Source: Fen-178 sp049516835 | GTDB lineage: Bacteria > Acidobacteriota > Terriglobia > Bryobacterales > Bryobacteraceae | Length of the DNA stretch: 64,000 nt | NCBI GenBank assembly: GCA_049516835.1 | Contig: JBEKSR010000001.1 | Span: 1 to 64,000 of the forward strand | Reading direction: 5' to 3' | Part shown: positions 7,966-15,306 of the stretch, one piece after another | Numbering within the stretch: position 1 is the stretch's first letter | How the letters are laid out: each line of letters begins with the position of its first letter | The notes under the pieces: generated by a model | The model's input: only the letters and a program-made list of their open reading frames with translations | Databases searched by the model: none | What the model was told of the DNA's origin: nothing | Made by a program: the position numbers and the translations under genes

Positions 7966-8835
7966 ATGGCCGCACTGGTAAGTCTCTCCGACCCCGCGAG
8001 CTTGCTCGAAAAGCAGGAGCGGCTCTTTGCGAATCTGCGGCGCATGGGCCGCGTGATTGTGGCCTTCTCGGGCGGCGCCGATTCGGCCTACCTGGCGTGG
8101 GCCGCCCGCCGGGTGCTCGGTCCCAACGCCGTCGCCATCACCGCCGACTCGGCCTCGCTTCCCCAATCCCACAAGCGCGATGCCGAGGCGTTTGTCCAGC
8201 GATTCGGCATCGTGCACGAGTACGTCCGGACCAGCGAGTTCGACAATCCCGACTACGCCCGCAACGATCCCAACCGCTGCTTCCACTGCAAGGATGAGCT
8301 ATTCACGCGTCTGGAGCAGGTGGGCCGCGCGCGCGGTTACGAGCACGTCGTCTACGGGGTGAACGCGGACGATTTGAGCGATTATCGGCCGGGCCAGAAC
8401 GCCGCCCAGCAGCACCGGGTGGCGGCCCCGCTGGCGGACGCGGGGCTTTCCAAGGCGGAGATCCGCGAGCTTTCCCGCTTGGCCGGCCTGCCCACGTGGG
8501 ACCGGCCGGCGTCAGCCTGCCTGAGCTCGCGCATTCCCTACGGGACCCCCGTAACCATCGAGACCGTGAAGACCGTCGAAACCGGCGAGGAGCATGTCAA
8601 GGCGCTCGGTTTCCGGCAGTTCCGCGTGCGCTTTCACGGTGAAATCGTGCGCATCGAGATCGCGCGCGACGAGATGCCCAAGGCCCTGACCCCGGAGATG
8701 GCGCAACGTTTCACCGCGATCTTCAAGGAACTGGGCTTCCGCTACGTGACCCTCGACCTGGAGGGCTACCGCCAGGGCTCCCTGAACGAAGTGCTCAATA
8801 TGGTGGGGCAGGCGGTGCCGCCTGCCACAGCCTAG
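7966..8835 (+). CDS. larE: LarE-type ATP-dependent sacrificial sulfur transferase
   Basis: The product has 289 residues and starts 15 bp after gyrA. The PP-loop SGGADSA (residues 35-41) binds ATP. NRCFHCK (C105, C108) and PASACLSSRIPYG (C185) are family motifs; in Lactiplantibacillus LarE the equivalent of Cys185 donates its sulfur to pyridinium-dicarboxylate during synthesis of the nickel-pincer cofactor. Known partners LarB and LarC are not in the window, so the gene stands alone and its client enzyme is unknown. The last residues (VGQAVPPATA) are encoded by a palindromic repeat and are unlikely to matter for function. Confident in the family, less so in the cofactor pathway. Confidence 0.9.
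   Translation: MAALVSLSDPASLLEKQERLFANLRRMGRVIVAFSGGADSAYLAWAARRVLGPNAVAITADSASLPQSHKRDAEAFVQRFGIVHEYVRTSEFDNPDYARNDPNRCFHCKDELFTRLEQVGRARGYEHVVYGVNADDLSDYRPGQNAAQQHRVAAPLADAGLSKAEIRELSRLAGLPTWDRPASACLSSRIPYGTPVTIETVKTVETGEEHVKALGFRQFRVRFHGEIVRIEIARDEMPKALTPEMAQRFTAIFKELGFRYVTLDLEGYRQGSLNEVLNMVGQAVPPATA
8802..8826. repeat. GTGGGGCAG-type palindrome forming the 3' end of larE
   Basis: ggcaggcgg-tg-ccgcctgcc (8807-8826) is a perfect 9-bp stem preceded by GTGG. It encodes the LarE tail VGQAVPPA. Confidence 0.85.
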
Positions 8836-8963
8836 AACTCGTCCTCTTCCGACTTCTTCTTCCCCTTGCGCCTGAGAAGCACGATAACGATGAGAACCAC
8901 CGCGAGTATGCCGGCAACGAGCTGTACGGTTCCCTGGGTGATGAGTATGGCGGCTTGTGTCAT
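8832..8963 (-). CDS. Small single-pass membrane protein (43 aa)
   Basis: ATG at 8963 is preceded by a good ribosome-binding site (AGGAG, with GACCAGC before it in the leader). The product is an N-terminal and central hydrophobic helix (VQLVAGILAVVLIVIVLL, residues about 13-30) followed by a basic and then acidic tail (RRKGKKKSEEDEF). Its TAG stop overlaps the TAG of convergent larE through a shared CTAG at 8832-8835. No family recognised; the architecture is that of many small inner-membrane proteins with a cytoplasmic charged tail. Confidence 0.65.
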   Translation of the reverse strand: MTQAAILITQGTVQLVAGILAVVLIVIVLLRRKGKKKSEEDEF

Positions 8964-9076
8964 GCTGGTCTCCTATTGGTCCGCAACGGCAGTATAGAAC
9001 ATTTACCAACTTTTTACAAAATCGATGGCACCCATCCGCCCCCTCTTACGTTCTAACAGGCAGGAGGGAAAAGAAA

Positions 9077-9634
9077 ATGAAAACCGGAATGCTGGGGCGG
9101 TTTCTGATGGCTGCGGCCCTCCTGGCGGGCGCTGCGGCGGCCTCCACCAAGGGGAGCGCGAACCTGCCGCAAAGCGATTCCGACATCGCCAAGAACGTGC
9201 GTCACGAAGTTGCCATGTACCCCTACTACAGCCTTTGGGACGACGTCGGTTTCCGCGTGCTCAACGGCAACGTCAGCCTGATGGGCGAGGTGAACCAGCC
9301 TTTCAAGAAGCAGGATATCGAGCGCGTGGTGCGGAAAGTCTCGGGCGTGGCCGGCGTCACCAACGACATCAAGGTCCTGCCGTTGTCGGCCATGGATGAC
9401 CGGCTGCGGCTGCAGGTGGCCAATGCCATCTACCGCGATCCCATCCTGTCGGGCTACGCGATAGCGGCGGTTCCGGCCATTCACATCATCGTGGAGAACG
9501 GGCACGTGACGCTCACGGGCGTCGTGAACACCGACATGGAAAAGCAGATCGCCGGTATGCGCGCGGCATCCGGCTTGAGTTTCGGACCCGTCACCAACAA
9601 CCTCGTAGTCGAACATCCAGCCAAGAAGAGCTGA
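9077..9634 (+). CDS. Periplasmic protein with two BON domains
   Basis: The product has 185 residues. ATG at 9077 follows an AGGAGGG site at 9062-9068. A signal peptide (MKTGMLGRFLMAAALLAGAA) is followed by two BON repeats: DSDIAKNVRHEVAMYPYYSL ... FRVLNGNVSLMGEV ... VVRKVSGVAGVTNDIKVLPL, and then RLQVANAIYRDPILSGY ... IHIIVENGHVTLTGVV. BON domains (OsmY, secretins) are thought to bind membranes or lipids. It is probably a periplasmic envelope-stress or envelope-stability protein, monocistronic and ending at a strong terminator. Confidence 0.85.
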   Translation: MKTGMLGRFLMAAALLAGAAAASTKGSANLPQSDSDIAKNVRHEVAMYPYYSLWDDVGFRVLNGNVSLMGEVNQPFKKQDIERVVRKVSGVAGVTNDIKVLPLSAMDDRLRLQVANAIYRDPILSGYAIAAVPAIHIIVENGHVTLTGVVNTDMEKQIAGMRAASGLSFGPVTNNLVVEHPAKKS

Positions 9635-9656
9635 TCCCCAGGCATCCCGCCAACCC

Positions 9657-9693
9657 GGGCGGCCGGCGCAGAACCCGGCCGCCCTTGTCTTTC
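9657..9693 (+). terminator. Rho-independent terminator after the BON gene
   Basis: Perfect 10-bp GC stem gggcggccgg/ccggccgccc (9657-9666 and 9675-9684) followed by ttgtctttc. Confidence 0.75.
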
Positions 9694-9715
9694 AGCCCAC
9701 TGCTACAATCCCATC

Positions 9716-11881
9716 TTGCAGGCGTTGTCGATCCTGTTCGGTGCGTTGTTCACCGTGGCCGTGGCGACGGCCCTCGGTGCGTGTTTGCTGCGCGAGTCTT
9801 GTGAAGACCTCGGGTTGCGGTTCGTCACCGGCGCGGCCGCGCTGAGCGTGACGGTCTTCTGCCTCTGCGCGGCGCAGTTGGCGTACCCGCTGGCCCTCGC
9901 CCTACTGGGCATCGCATCCCTGGGCGCCGCAGCCCTGTTCCCCTGGCGCAAAAGCCTTGTGGGGCAGGTCCCCGACCTGCCAATCAACCGCCTACTCTTA
10001 CTGGCATTTAGCCTGTATTTCATCCTGTACTTCTTTAACTCGATGGTGCCGGAAGCCAGCTTCGATGGCTCGCGCTACCATTTGGCCCTCGCCAGCCGCT
10101 ACCTCCGCGAGCACGGCTTCCACAGGATCACCAACAACATGTTCGCCAGCCTCTCCCAGGGCGTCGAGATGCTCTACCTGTGGGCCTTCGCGTTCGGCAA
10201 ACACTCGGCCGCCGCGATGGTGCATTTCGCCTTCCTGGTAGCGCTGGTCTGGCAGATGTTCAGCTACGGCCGCCGCGTGGGATTGCCGCTGGCGGGCGCC
10301 TGTGGCGCATTGCTGGTATTCGCCAGTCCGGTGGTGGGTGTTGACGGTACCAGCGCGTATAACGATGTCGCCGTCGCCGCCATCGCCTTCACCTTGTTCC
10401 ACCTGCTGCAAATCTGGGACGATGTGCGCGCGCCGCGGCTGCTGGTGGCCATCGGGTTGGTGGCGGGTTTCGGCTATGCGGCCAAGTACACGGCTTGCCT
10501 GGGGGTGGTCTACGCGCTGGGATTCGTCGCCTGGAAGAGCCGCCGCCGCATTCGCGAAACGGCCATCGTGGCCCTCTGCGCCGCCGTCCTGGTCGCGCCC
10601 TGGATAGCGAAGAACTGGATCTGGATGGGCAACCCGTTCTCGCCGTTCCTGAATGGCCTGTTTCCGAACCCCTACATGACGGTCGCGTTCGAGCAGGAAT
10701 ACCGGCATCACATGGCCCTCTACGAACTCGGGACCCGCTGGCAGATCCCCATGCAGGTGACTACCCACGGCTCACTCTCTGGCCTGCTGGGGCCGATCTT
10801 CTTGCTCGCGCCCATCGCGCTCCTGGCGCTCGGCCGCCGCGAGGGACGGCAACTGCTGCTGGCCGCGCTGGTCTTCGGCGCCACCTATTTCAGCAACATC
10901 AGCACGCGCTTTCTCATCCCGCCGCTGCCGTTTGTGGCGCTCGCCATGGCGCTGGTATTGAGCCGCGTGCCGCGTGTGCTGGTGGCGGTGGCGCTGGTGC
11001 ACGCTCTCATTTCCTGGCCTTCGATGGCCGCCAGGTACTGCCACTACGATGCGTGGCATCTGAACAAAGTACCGTGGCGCGAGGCGCTGCGCATCAAGCC
11101 CGAGGGCCCCTACCTGGTATCCAACTTGCCCTTATACGGCGCCGCCCGCCTGGTGGAGACGGTCGCCGCGCCAGCGTCGACCGTCTTCGTCTTTACCCCC
11201 ATCCCCGACGCTTACACCTCACGCAAGATCCTGGTGGCGCATCAATCGTCTGAGAATGTCAGGAGCCGCGAGATTCTGTGGACCGCTTTCACGCCCGACT
11301 ATCAGCCGACGTGGCGCCTGCGGTTTCTGTTCCCGCGGCAGCCGCTCCGCGCCGCGCGGGTGGTCCAGACCAACAGCGGCGCGGACCTCTGGAGCATTCA
11401 TGAACTCCGCGTGTTCGACGGCGCACGCGAGCTGCCGCGCGACCCCCGGTGGCGCCTCCGCGCACAGCCATACCCTTGGGGCATCGGGGATGCGTTCGAC
11501 GGCCGGCTCATCACATTTTGGAAGTGTGGCGAGGCGCTGCGCCCCGGCCAGTTCGTCGAAGTGGATTTCAACGAGTCCCAACCAGCCGACTCCGTCTTGA
11601 TCGAAACGGCGCCGAACCAGTGGGGCATCCGGCTCAAACTGGAAGGGCGGGACGCTAACGGCCAATGGAAGCTTCTGGCCGCTGAGCCGAGGGTCAGCGA
11701 CGCGCCTGTTCCGCCCGGCCTGCGCCGCGCCGCGGCGGAAGAACTGAAGCGCCGCGGCATCGATTACCTGCTGGTCTTCGACGGCGAATTCGGGGCGGAC
11801 GACCTCGGACGCAATGCCGGCCAATGGGGCATCCGCCAGGTGGGCGAATATAGAGGAGCGAGGCTCTATCAACTGCCATGA
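9716..11881 (+). CDS. Polytopic membrane GT-C glycosyltransferase-like protein
   Basis: The product has 721 residues with TTG as the first plausible start. Roughly ten hydrophobic segments occupy residues 1-430, followed by a soluble, probably extracytoplasmic C-terminal half. The first long loop carries an acidic motif (VPEASFDGSRYHLALASRYL) comparable to the catalytic Asp loop of ArnT/PMT-like GT-C enzymes, which transfer sugars from polyprenyl-phosphate donors. LDGK-type signatures for a specific family are not visible, so donor and acceptor are unknown. The 3' end overlaps the kinase-like gene by 4 bp (ATGA), suggesting coexpression and a sugar-related role. An in-frame palindrome at 9959-9981 encodes VGQVPDLPIN inside the membrane region. 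Confidence 0.65.
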   Translation: MQALSILFGALFTVAVATALGACLLRESCEDLGLRFVTGAAALSVTVFCLCAAQLAYPLALALLGIASLGAAALFPWRKSLVGQVPDLPINRLLLLAFSLYFILYFFNSMVPEASFDGSRYHLALASRYLREHGFHRITNNMFASLSQGVEMLYLWAFAFGKHSAAAMVHFAFLVALVWQMFSYGRRVGLPLAGACGALLVFASPVVGVDGTSAYNDVAVAAIAFTLFHLLQIWDDVRAPRLLVAIGLVAGFGYAAKYTACLGVVYALGFVAWKSRRRIRETAIVALCAAVLVAPWIAKNWIWMGNPFSPFLNGLFPNPYMTVAFEQEYRHHMALYELGTRWQIPMQVTTHGSLSGLLGPIFLLAPIALLALGRREGRQLLLAALVFGATYFSNISTRFLIPPLPFVALAMALVLSRVPRVLVAVALVHALISWPSMAARYCHYDAWHLNKVPWREALRIKPEGPYLVSNLPLYGAARLVETVAAPASTVFVFTPIPDAYTSRKILVAHQSSENVRSREILWTAFTPDYQPTWRLRFLFPRQPLRAARVVQTNSGADLWSIHELRVFDGARELPRDPRWRLRAQPYPWGIGDAFDGRLITFWKCGEALRPGQFVEVDFNESQPADSVLIETAPNQWGIRLKLEGRDANGQWKLLAAEPRVSDAPVPPGLRRAAAEELKRRGIDYLLVFDGEFGADDLGRNAGQWGIRQVGEYRGARLYQLP
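9959..9981. repeat. GTGGGGCAG-type palindrome inside a coding sequence
   Basis: ggcaggt-ccccg-acctgcc (9963-9981), preceded by GTGG, is in frame within the membrane transferase gene and encodes VGQVPDLP. Confidence 0.85.
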
Positions 11882-12831
11882 GACTGTTTCTGGGAGTGGA
11901 CGGCGGGCAATCCAGCACCACGGTGCTGATCGGTGACGAGAGCGGCCGCGTACTAGGCGCCGGGGAGGCCGGCCCATGCAACCACGCGGGCGCCGAGGAA
12001 GGCCGCGCCAGATTCGAGCGCGCCGTGAACGAGGGCCTCGAAGCCGCCTGCGCGCGGGCAGGCCTGGACGCCGCCACCGTCTGTTTCGAATCCGCCTGCC
12101 TGGGCATGAGCGGCGGTCCGGACGACAAGCGGGCGATCCTGGCCGGCACGCTGCGCGCCGAGCACTTGATAGTAACCACCGATGCCGACATCGCGCTCTC
12201 CGGCGCCACCGCCACGGGGCAGGGAATTGCCGTTATCGCCGGCACCGGCTCGATCGCCTTTGGCCGCAACGCCGAGGGCCGGACAGCGCGCGCCGGCGGC
12301 TGGGGTTACATCTTCGGCGACGAGGGCGGGGGATTCGACATTGTCCGCCAAGCACTACGCGCCGCGCTGGGCATGGAGGAAGGCTGGGGACCGCCCACCA
12401 GCCTGCGCCAGGCATTGCTGGACGCCACCGGGTCGCGGAATGCCAACGAGGTGCTGCACCTGTTTTACACTTCCGAATGGCCCAGGCCGCGCGTGGCCTT
12501 GCTGGCGCCACTGGCCGATGCGGCCGCGGCCGAAGGAGACACGGTGGCGATGGTCATCCTGAACCGCGCCGCGGTGGAGCTCGCCACGCTGGCGGCGGCA
12601 GTCCGTTCTCAATTGTGGAAGCCCGGCGAGGCCGTGGACGTGGCATACATCGGGGGCGTCTTCCACAGCCGCACCGTGTGGGAGCGGTTCCGCATGCTGG
12701 TGGAACTGGAGCCGGGGAACCGTTGCGGACCGCCCAGACACGGACCGGCGGAAGGCGCGCTGCTGGAGGCGTACCGGGCGGTGGGGCTGAATCCGGAGTT
12801 GACTTCACTTCCCATAACGGATATTATGTAA
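11878..12831 (+). CDS. BadF/BadG/BcrA/BcrD-type ATPase, probable N-acetylglucosamine-type sugar kinase
   Basis: The product has 317 residues. It has the ASKHA fold: phosphate-1 motif FLGVDGGQSSTTVLIGDE (residues 4-21), DADIALSGA (residues about 101-109), phosphate-2 IAVIAGTGSIAFGR and adenosine motif VDVAYIGGVFHS. GGWGYIFGDEGGGFDIVRQA is typical of GlcNAc-kinase-like members of the BadF family. It probably phosphorylates an amino sugar or related compound in the cytoplasm. The ATGA overlap with the upstream GT-C gene indicates translational coupling. Confidence 0.85.
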   Translation: MRLFLGVDGGQSSTTVLIGDESGRVLGAGEAGPCNHAGAEEGRARFERAVNEGLEAACARAGLDAATVCFESACLGMSGGPDDKRAILAGTLRAEHLIVTTDADIALSGATATGQGIAVIAGTGSIAFGRNAEGRTARAGGWGYIFGDEGGGFDIVRQALRAALGMEEGWGPPTSLRQALLDATGSRNANEVLHLFYTSEWPRPRVALLAPLADAAAAEGDTVAMVILNRAAVELATLAAAVRSQLWKPGEAVDVAYIGGVFHSRTVWERFRMLVELEPGNRCGPPRHGPAEGALLEAYRAVGLNPELTSLPITDIM

Positions 12832-12847
12832 ACTCTTGTTCGCGTAG

Positions 12848-12885
12848 AAAAAAAGGCCCGGTCCCCGCTGAATCAGGACCGGGCC
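12848..12885 (-). terminator. Rho-independent terminator of the FecR/DUF6600-like gene
   Basis: On the minus strand, ggcccggtcc, an 11-nt loop and ggaccgggcc form a perfect 10-bp stem, followed by seven T. It lies between two convergent genes. Confidence 0.88.
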
Positions 12886-12922
12886 AAGGGGAAGAAACTG
12901 ACACTTTGCGCGATGGAAACCC

Positions 12923-14824
12923 TTACCGGCGGCCGCCTCCCCTGCTGCTGCCGCCGCCCGACGAGTGGCCCCCGCCACCTCCGCTAGAGGGCCGGCTCAC
13001 ACTGCCACCACCGGAATAGCTGCGCGGAGCGCTGTAGCTCCCAGCGCCGGAGCGCTGCTGGACTACGGGAGGCGCAATCCGCAAAGACTGCGGCGCGCTG
13101 TACTGCGGCGCACTCGATCCGGAGTTCCCACGGTATCCCGACTGAGGCTGGGAGTATTGCTGCCGGGGAGCGCCGCTAGATGAACCCGGGTTACCGAAGC
13201 CCGTCCAGCCGCGACTGTTCTGGGGCGCCGGTTGGCTGCGCGGCGCCGACTGGTTGCCGCCCGGTTCGCCGAACCGCCGCCATCCGCCGGCCGCCTCGTT
13301 CTGGCCGGCACGCGGCGCTGCCGCGGCCTGGGGCTGTTGCGACCGCACTGCGTTCTGCGCAGGCGCCGCCTGCGTCGTGCCTGGAGCCGCAGCCGTCGAA
13401 CGGTTAGATATGCCAGCGCCCGACCGCTCGACGGCGCGTTGCTGCTCGGCAAACGGGACCCGCGCCGTGGGGCTGGGCTGCTGATGCGCGAAGAAACGCG
13501 TGTTGCCGCTCGAGCGCGGAACATTGGTCACAGCGCGGTTCGAAAACCGCAGGTTGGCGCTCGATGGCGTGATCGGCATGGCCCCGCGAACCAAGCCGGC
13601 CTGGCCGATCTGGCTACCCGAATAACGACCTATATTATTGAACCGTCCGGCCCGGAAATCGGCTCCGTTGACCCCGGAAATGCCATTGGCCACGCGAGCG
13701 TTTCTGTATATGCTTGTGATATTTACATTGGTAATATTAAGGCCTCGGTTGAAGCCTCCATGATAGCCGCGGCCCCACCACGGATAGAACATCTCATAGG
13801 GTGCCAGAGGGACCCAACCGATGTTGCCGAATCCGAATCCGAAGCCGCCACCGCCGAACCCGAAGAACCCCACCAGCGCCGGTGACCAGTGGTGCCGAAC
13901 GCCCATCAATCCCGGATACCAGCCCCACCCGAACCCAGTGCGCCAGAACCAGCGGCCATAATGGTAGGGAGCCCAACCCCAGGGTTCACAGCCTATCCAA
14001 GTCCAACCGTACCAATCCTCCCAGACCCAACTGCCGCATTGATAGGGAGCCCACCCAGCGCCCACGCCGACTGTCGGCCGCCAGACAGAGCCATAGTCGG
14101 GGTCACTGCCCCAAGCGCCGTACCGGTCCAGATCCTCGGCGCCATACACGCCGGGCCCCACATAACGGGGGCTGACGGAACGGGTCAACACACCGTCGCG
14201 GCTGTCATTCCATCGGTCCCAATCATCGGGAGCAAGGGCCGCCACGATCTGGAACTCGGGATCCGCAGTGGCGCCACGCGCCAGCATGGTCTGGCCAGCA
14301 TTGACCCACTGTGAACCGCGCGGCGTGAAGACCTCGACATCGCCGGAGCGGACGGTGATTTCAGTCTCGCCGGTGTCCTTCACCGTAATACGGTAACTTC
14401 CCTGCCTCGAAGGCCGTACCGAAACACTGGGAGTATCCACTTCCACATTGGCATCGGAAGCCCGCAGAACCCGGAAGGTTACCGTGCCGCGCGCCAACTC
14501 CATTTGGTAGCGGCGGTCCTCCAACTGGGCCAAGTGGATCTCGGCGTTGCCGCCGATGCGGAGCATGTTGGCAGAGTCGAACTGGACTTCGGCGCGGGCA
14601 TTGGGCCCGGTCGAAATCTGATCGGCGGTGAGCAACGGAGCGTTGACGACGCCCGCGACCCAATCTCCGGAATCGCCGCGGCGGACCGAAACTTCGCCAT
14701 TCATTAAGGAGATGCGAGCGACCCCGCGCTTGAGGTCATCCGGATCCTGCGCACGGACGGGGGTGAAGACTCCGGCCGACAACAGCACAGCACCCGTCAA
14801 AGCTAAGAATCGTATGCGTCTCAT
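12923..14824 (-). CDS. Secreted FecR-domain protein with Trp/Gly/Tyr-rich (DUF6600-like) region
   Basis: The product has 633 residues. ATG at 14824 has GGGAGG upstream. A signal peptide (MRRIRFLALTGAVLLSAGVF) precedes a FecR-like domain (ARISLMNGEVSVRRGDSGDW ... ARAEVQFDSANMLRIGGNAE ... GSYRITVKDTGETEITVRSG). Next is a Trp-Gly-Tyr-rich region with repeated W-x-x-Y-x-G-W-T-W-like units (GSWVWEDWYGWTWIG, WGWAPYHYGRWFWR), and then a Gln/Ser/Gly/Ala-rich disordered tail ending SSGGGGGHSSGGGSSRGGG. FecR domains in this setting bind cell-wall or extracellular ligands rather than signal to a sigma factor; no sigma gene is adjacent. Location probably periplasm or outer surface, function unknown. Confidence 0.78.
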   Translation of the reverse strand: MRRIRFLALTGAVLLSAGVFTPVRAQDPDDLKRGVARISLMNGEVSVRRGDSGDWVAGVVNAPLLTADQISTGPNARAEVQFDSANMLRIGGNAEIHLAQLEDRRYQMELARGTVTFRVLRASDANVEVDTPSVSVRPSRQGSYRITVKDTGETEITVRSGDVEVFTPRGSQWVNAGQTMLARGATADPEFQIVAALAPDDWDRWNDSRDGVLTRSVSPRYVGPGVYGAEDLDRYGAWGSDPDYGSVWRPTVGVGAGWAPYQCGSWVWEDWYGWTWIGCEPWGWAPYHYGRWFWRTGFGWGWYPGLMGVRHHWSPALVGFFGFGGGGFGFGFGNIGWVPLAPYEMFYPWWGRGYHGGFNRGLNITNVNITSIYRNARVANGISGVNGADFRAGRFNNIGRYSGSQIGQAGLVRGAMPITPSSANLRFSNRAVTNVPRSSGNTRFFAHQQPSPTARVPFAEQQRAVERSGAGISNRSTAAAPGTTQAAPAQNAVRSQQPQAAAAPRAGQNEAAGGWRRFGEPGGNQSAPRSQPAPQNSRGWTGFGNPGSSSGAPRQQYSQPQSGYRGNSGSSAPQYSAPQSLRIAPPVVQQRSGAGSYSAPRSYSGGGSVSRPSSGGGGGHSSGGGSSRGGGRR

Positions 14825-15306
14825 GGCAAAGCCTCCCGAACTACACCGCCTGTAAAGCAACACGGGTGCCAAACGAAATTCCTTTTGCTATCAATAGATT
14901 ACGTGGAAGCGGGCAAGCCGGCGGGTGGTTGAAAAGCACCGCTCTGGCCGCGTTGGAGCACGGGGCTGTGGCGCCGGTGGAGCGGCCTGGGCTGGCCATG
15001 GCCGGCCCATACGGATCGTCGTGTTGGCTTATAGTTTGCGTGAAATGTGTAGATTAGTATGGTTATTCTAACCTCATACTTGAAGCAGGCCGAAATCTGC
15101 ATAATTCAAAGTTACAACGCCGTGCTGGTGTATGGCGCTGCAAATTGCACGGAGTATGATCTCCCAAAGGGCAAACCGGGTACAGGCACGAAGTTTCGCA
15201 AAAGCGGCGAAATTCGAGCCAGTCCCCGCTTTGCAGCCCGTTCGGATACCCGACGATACTTGCGACGCACTACACGAGGCGCCGTGTTGTATACTGTGCA
15301 GGCTGG
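14825..15306. other. Intergenic region between divergent genes
   Basis: About 480 bp separates the FecR gene from the ADOP gene. It should contain both promoters, but I cannot assign boxes. Small open frames here lack family signatures. No PadR-type regulator, which often accompanies ADOP genes, is present. Confidence 0.4.

Noticed and set aside
5761..8286. 841-codon minus-strand open frame opposite gyrA
   Set aside because: Antisense to a clear GyrA sequence and to the start of larE; no family motif, a by-product of GC-rich codon usage.
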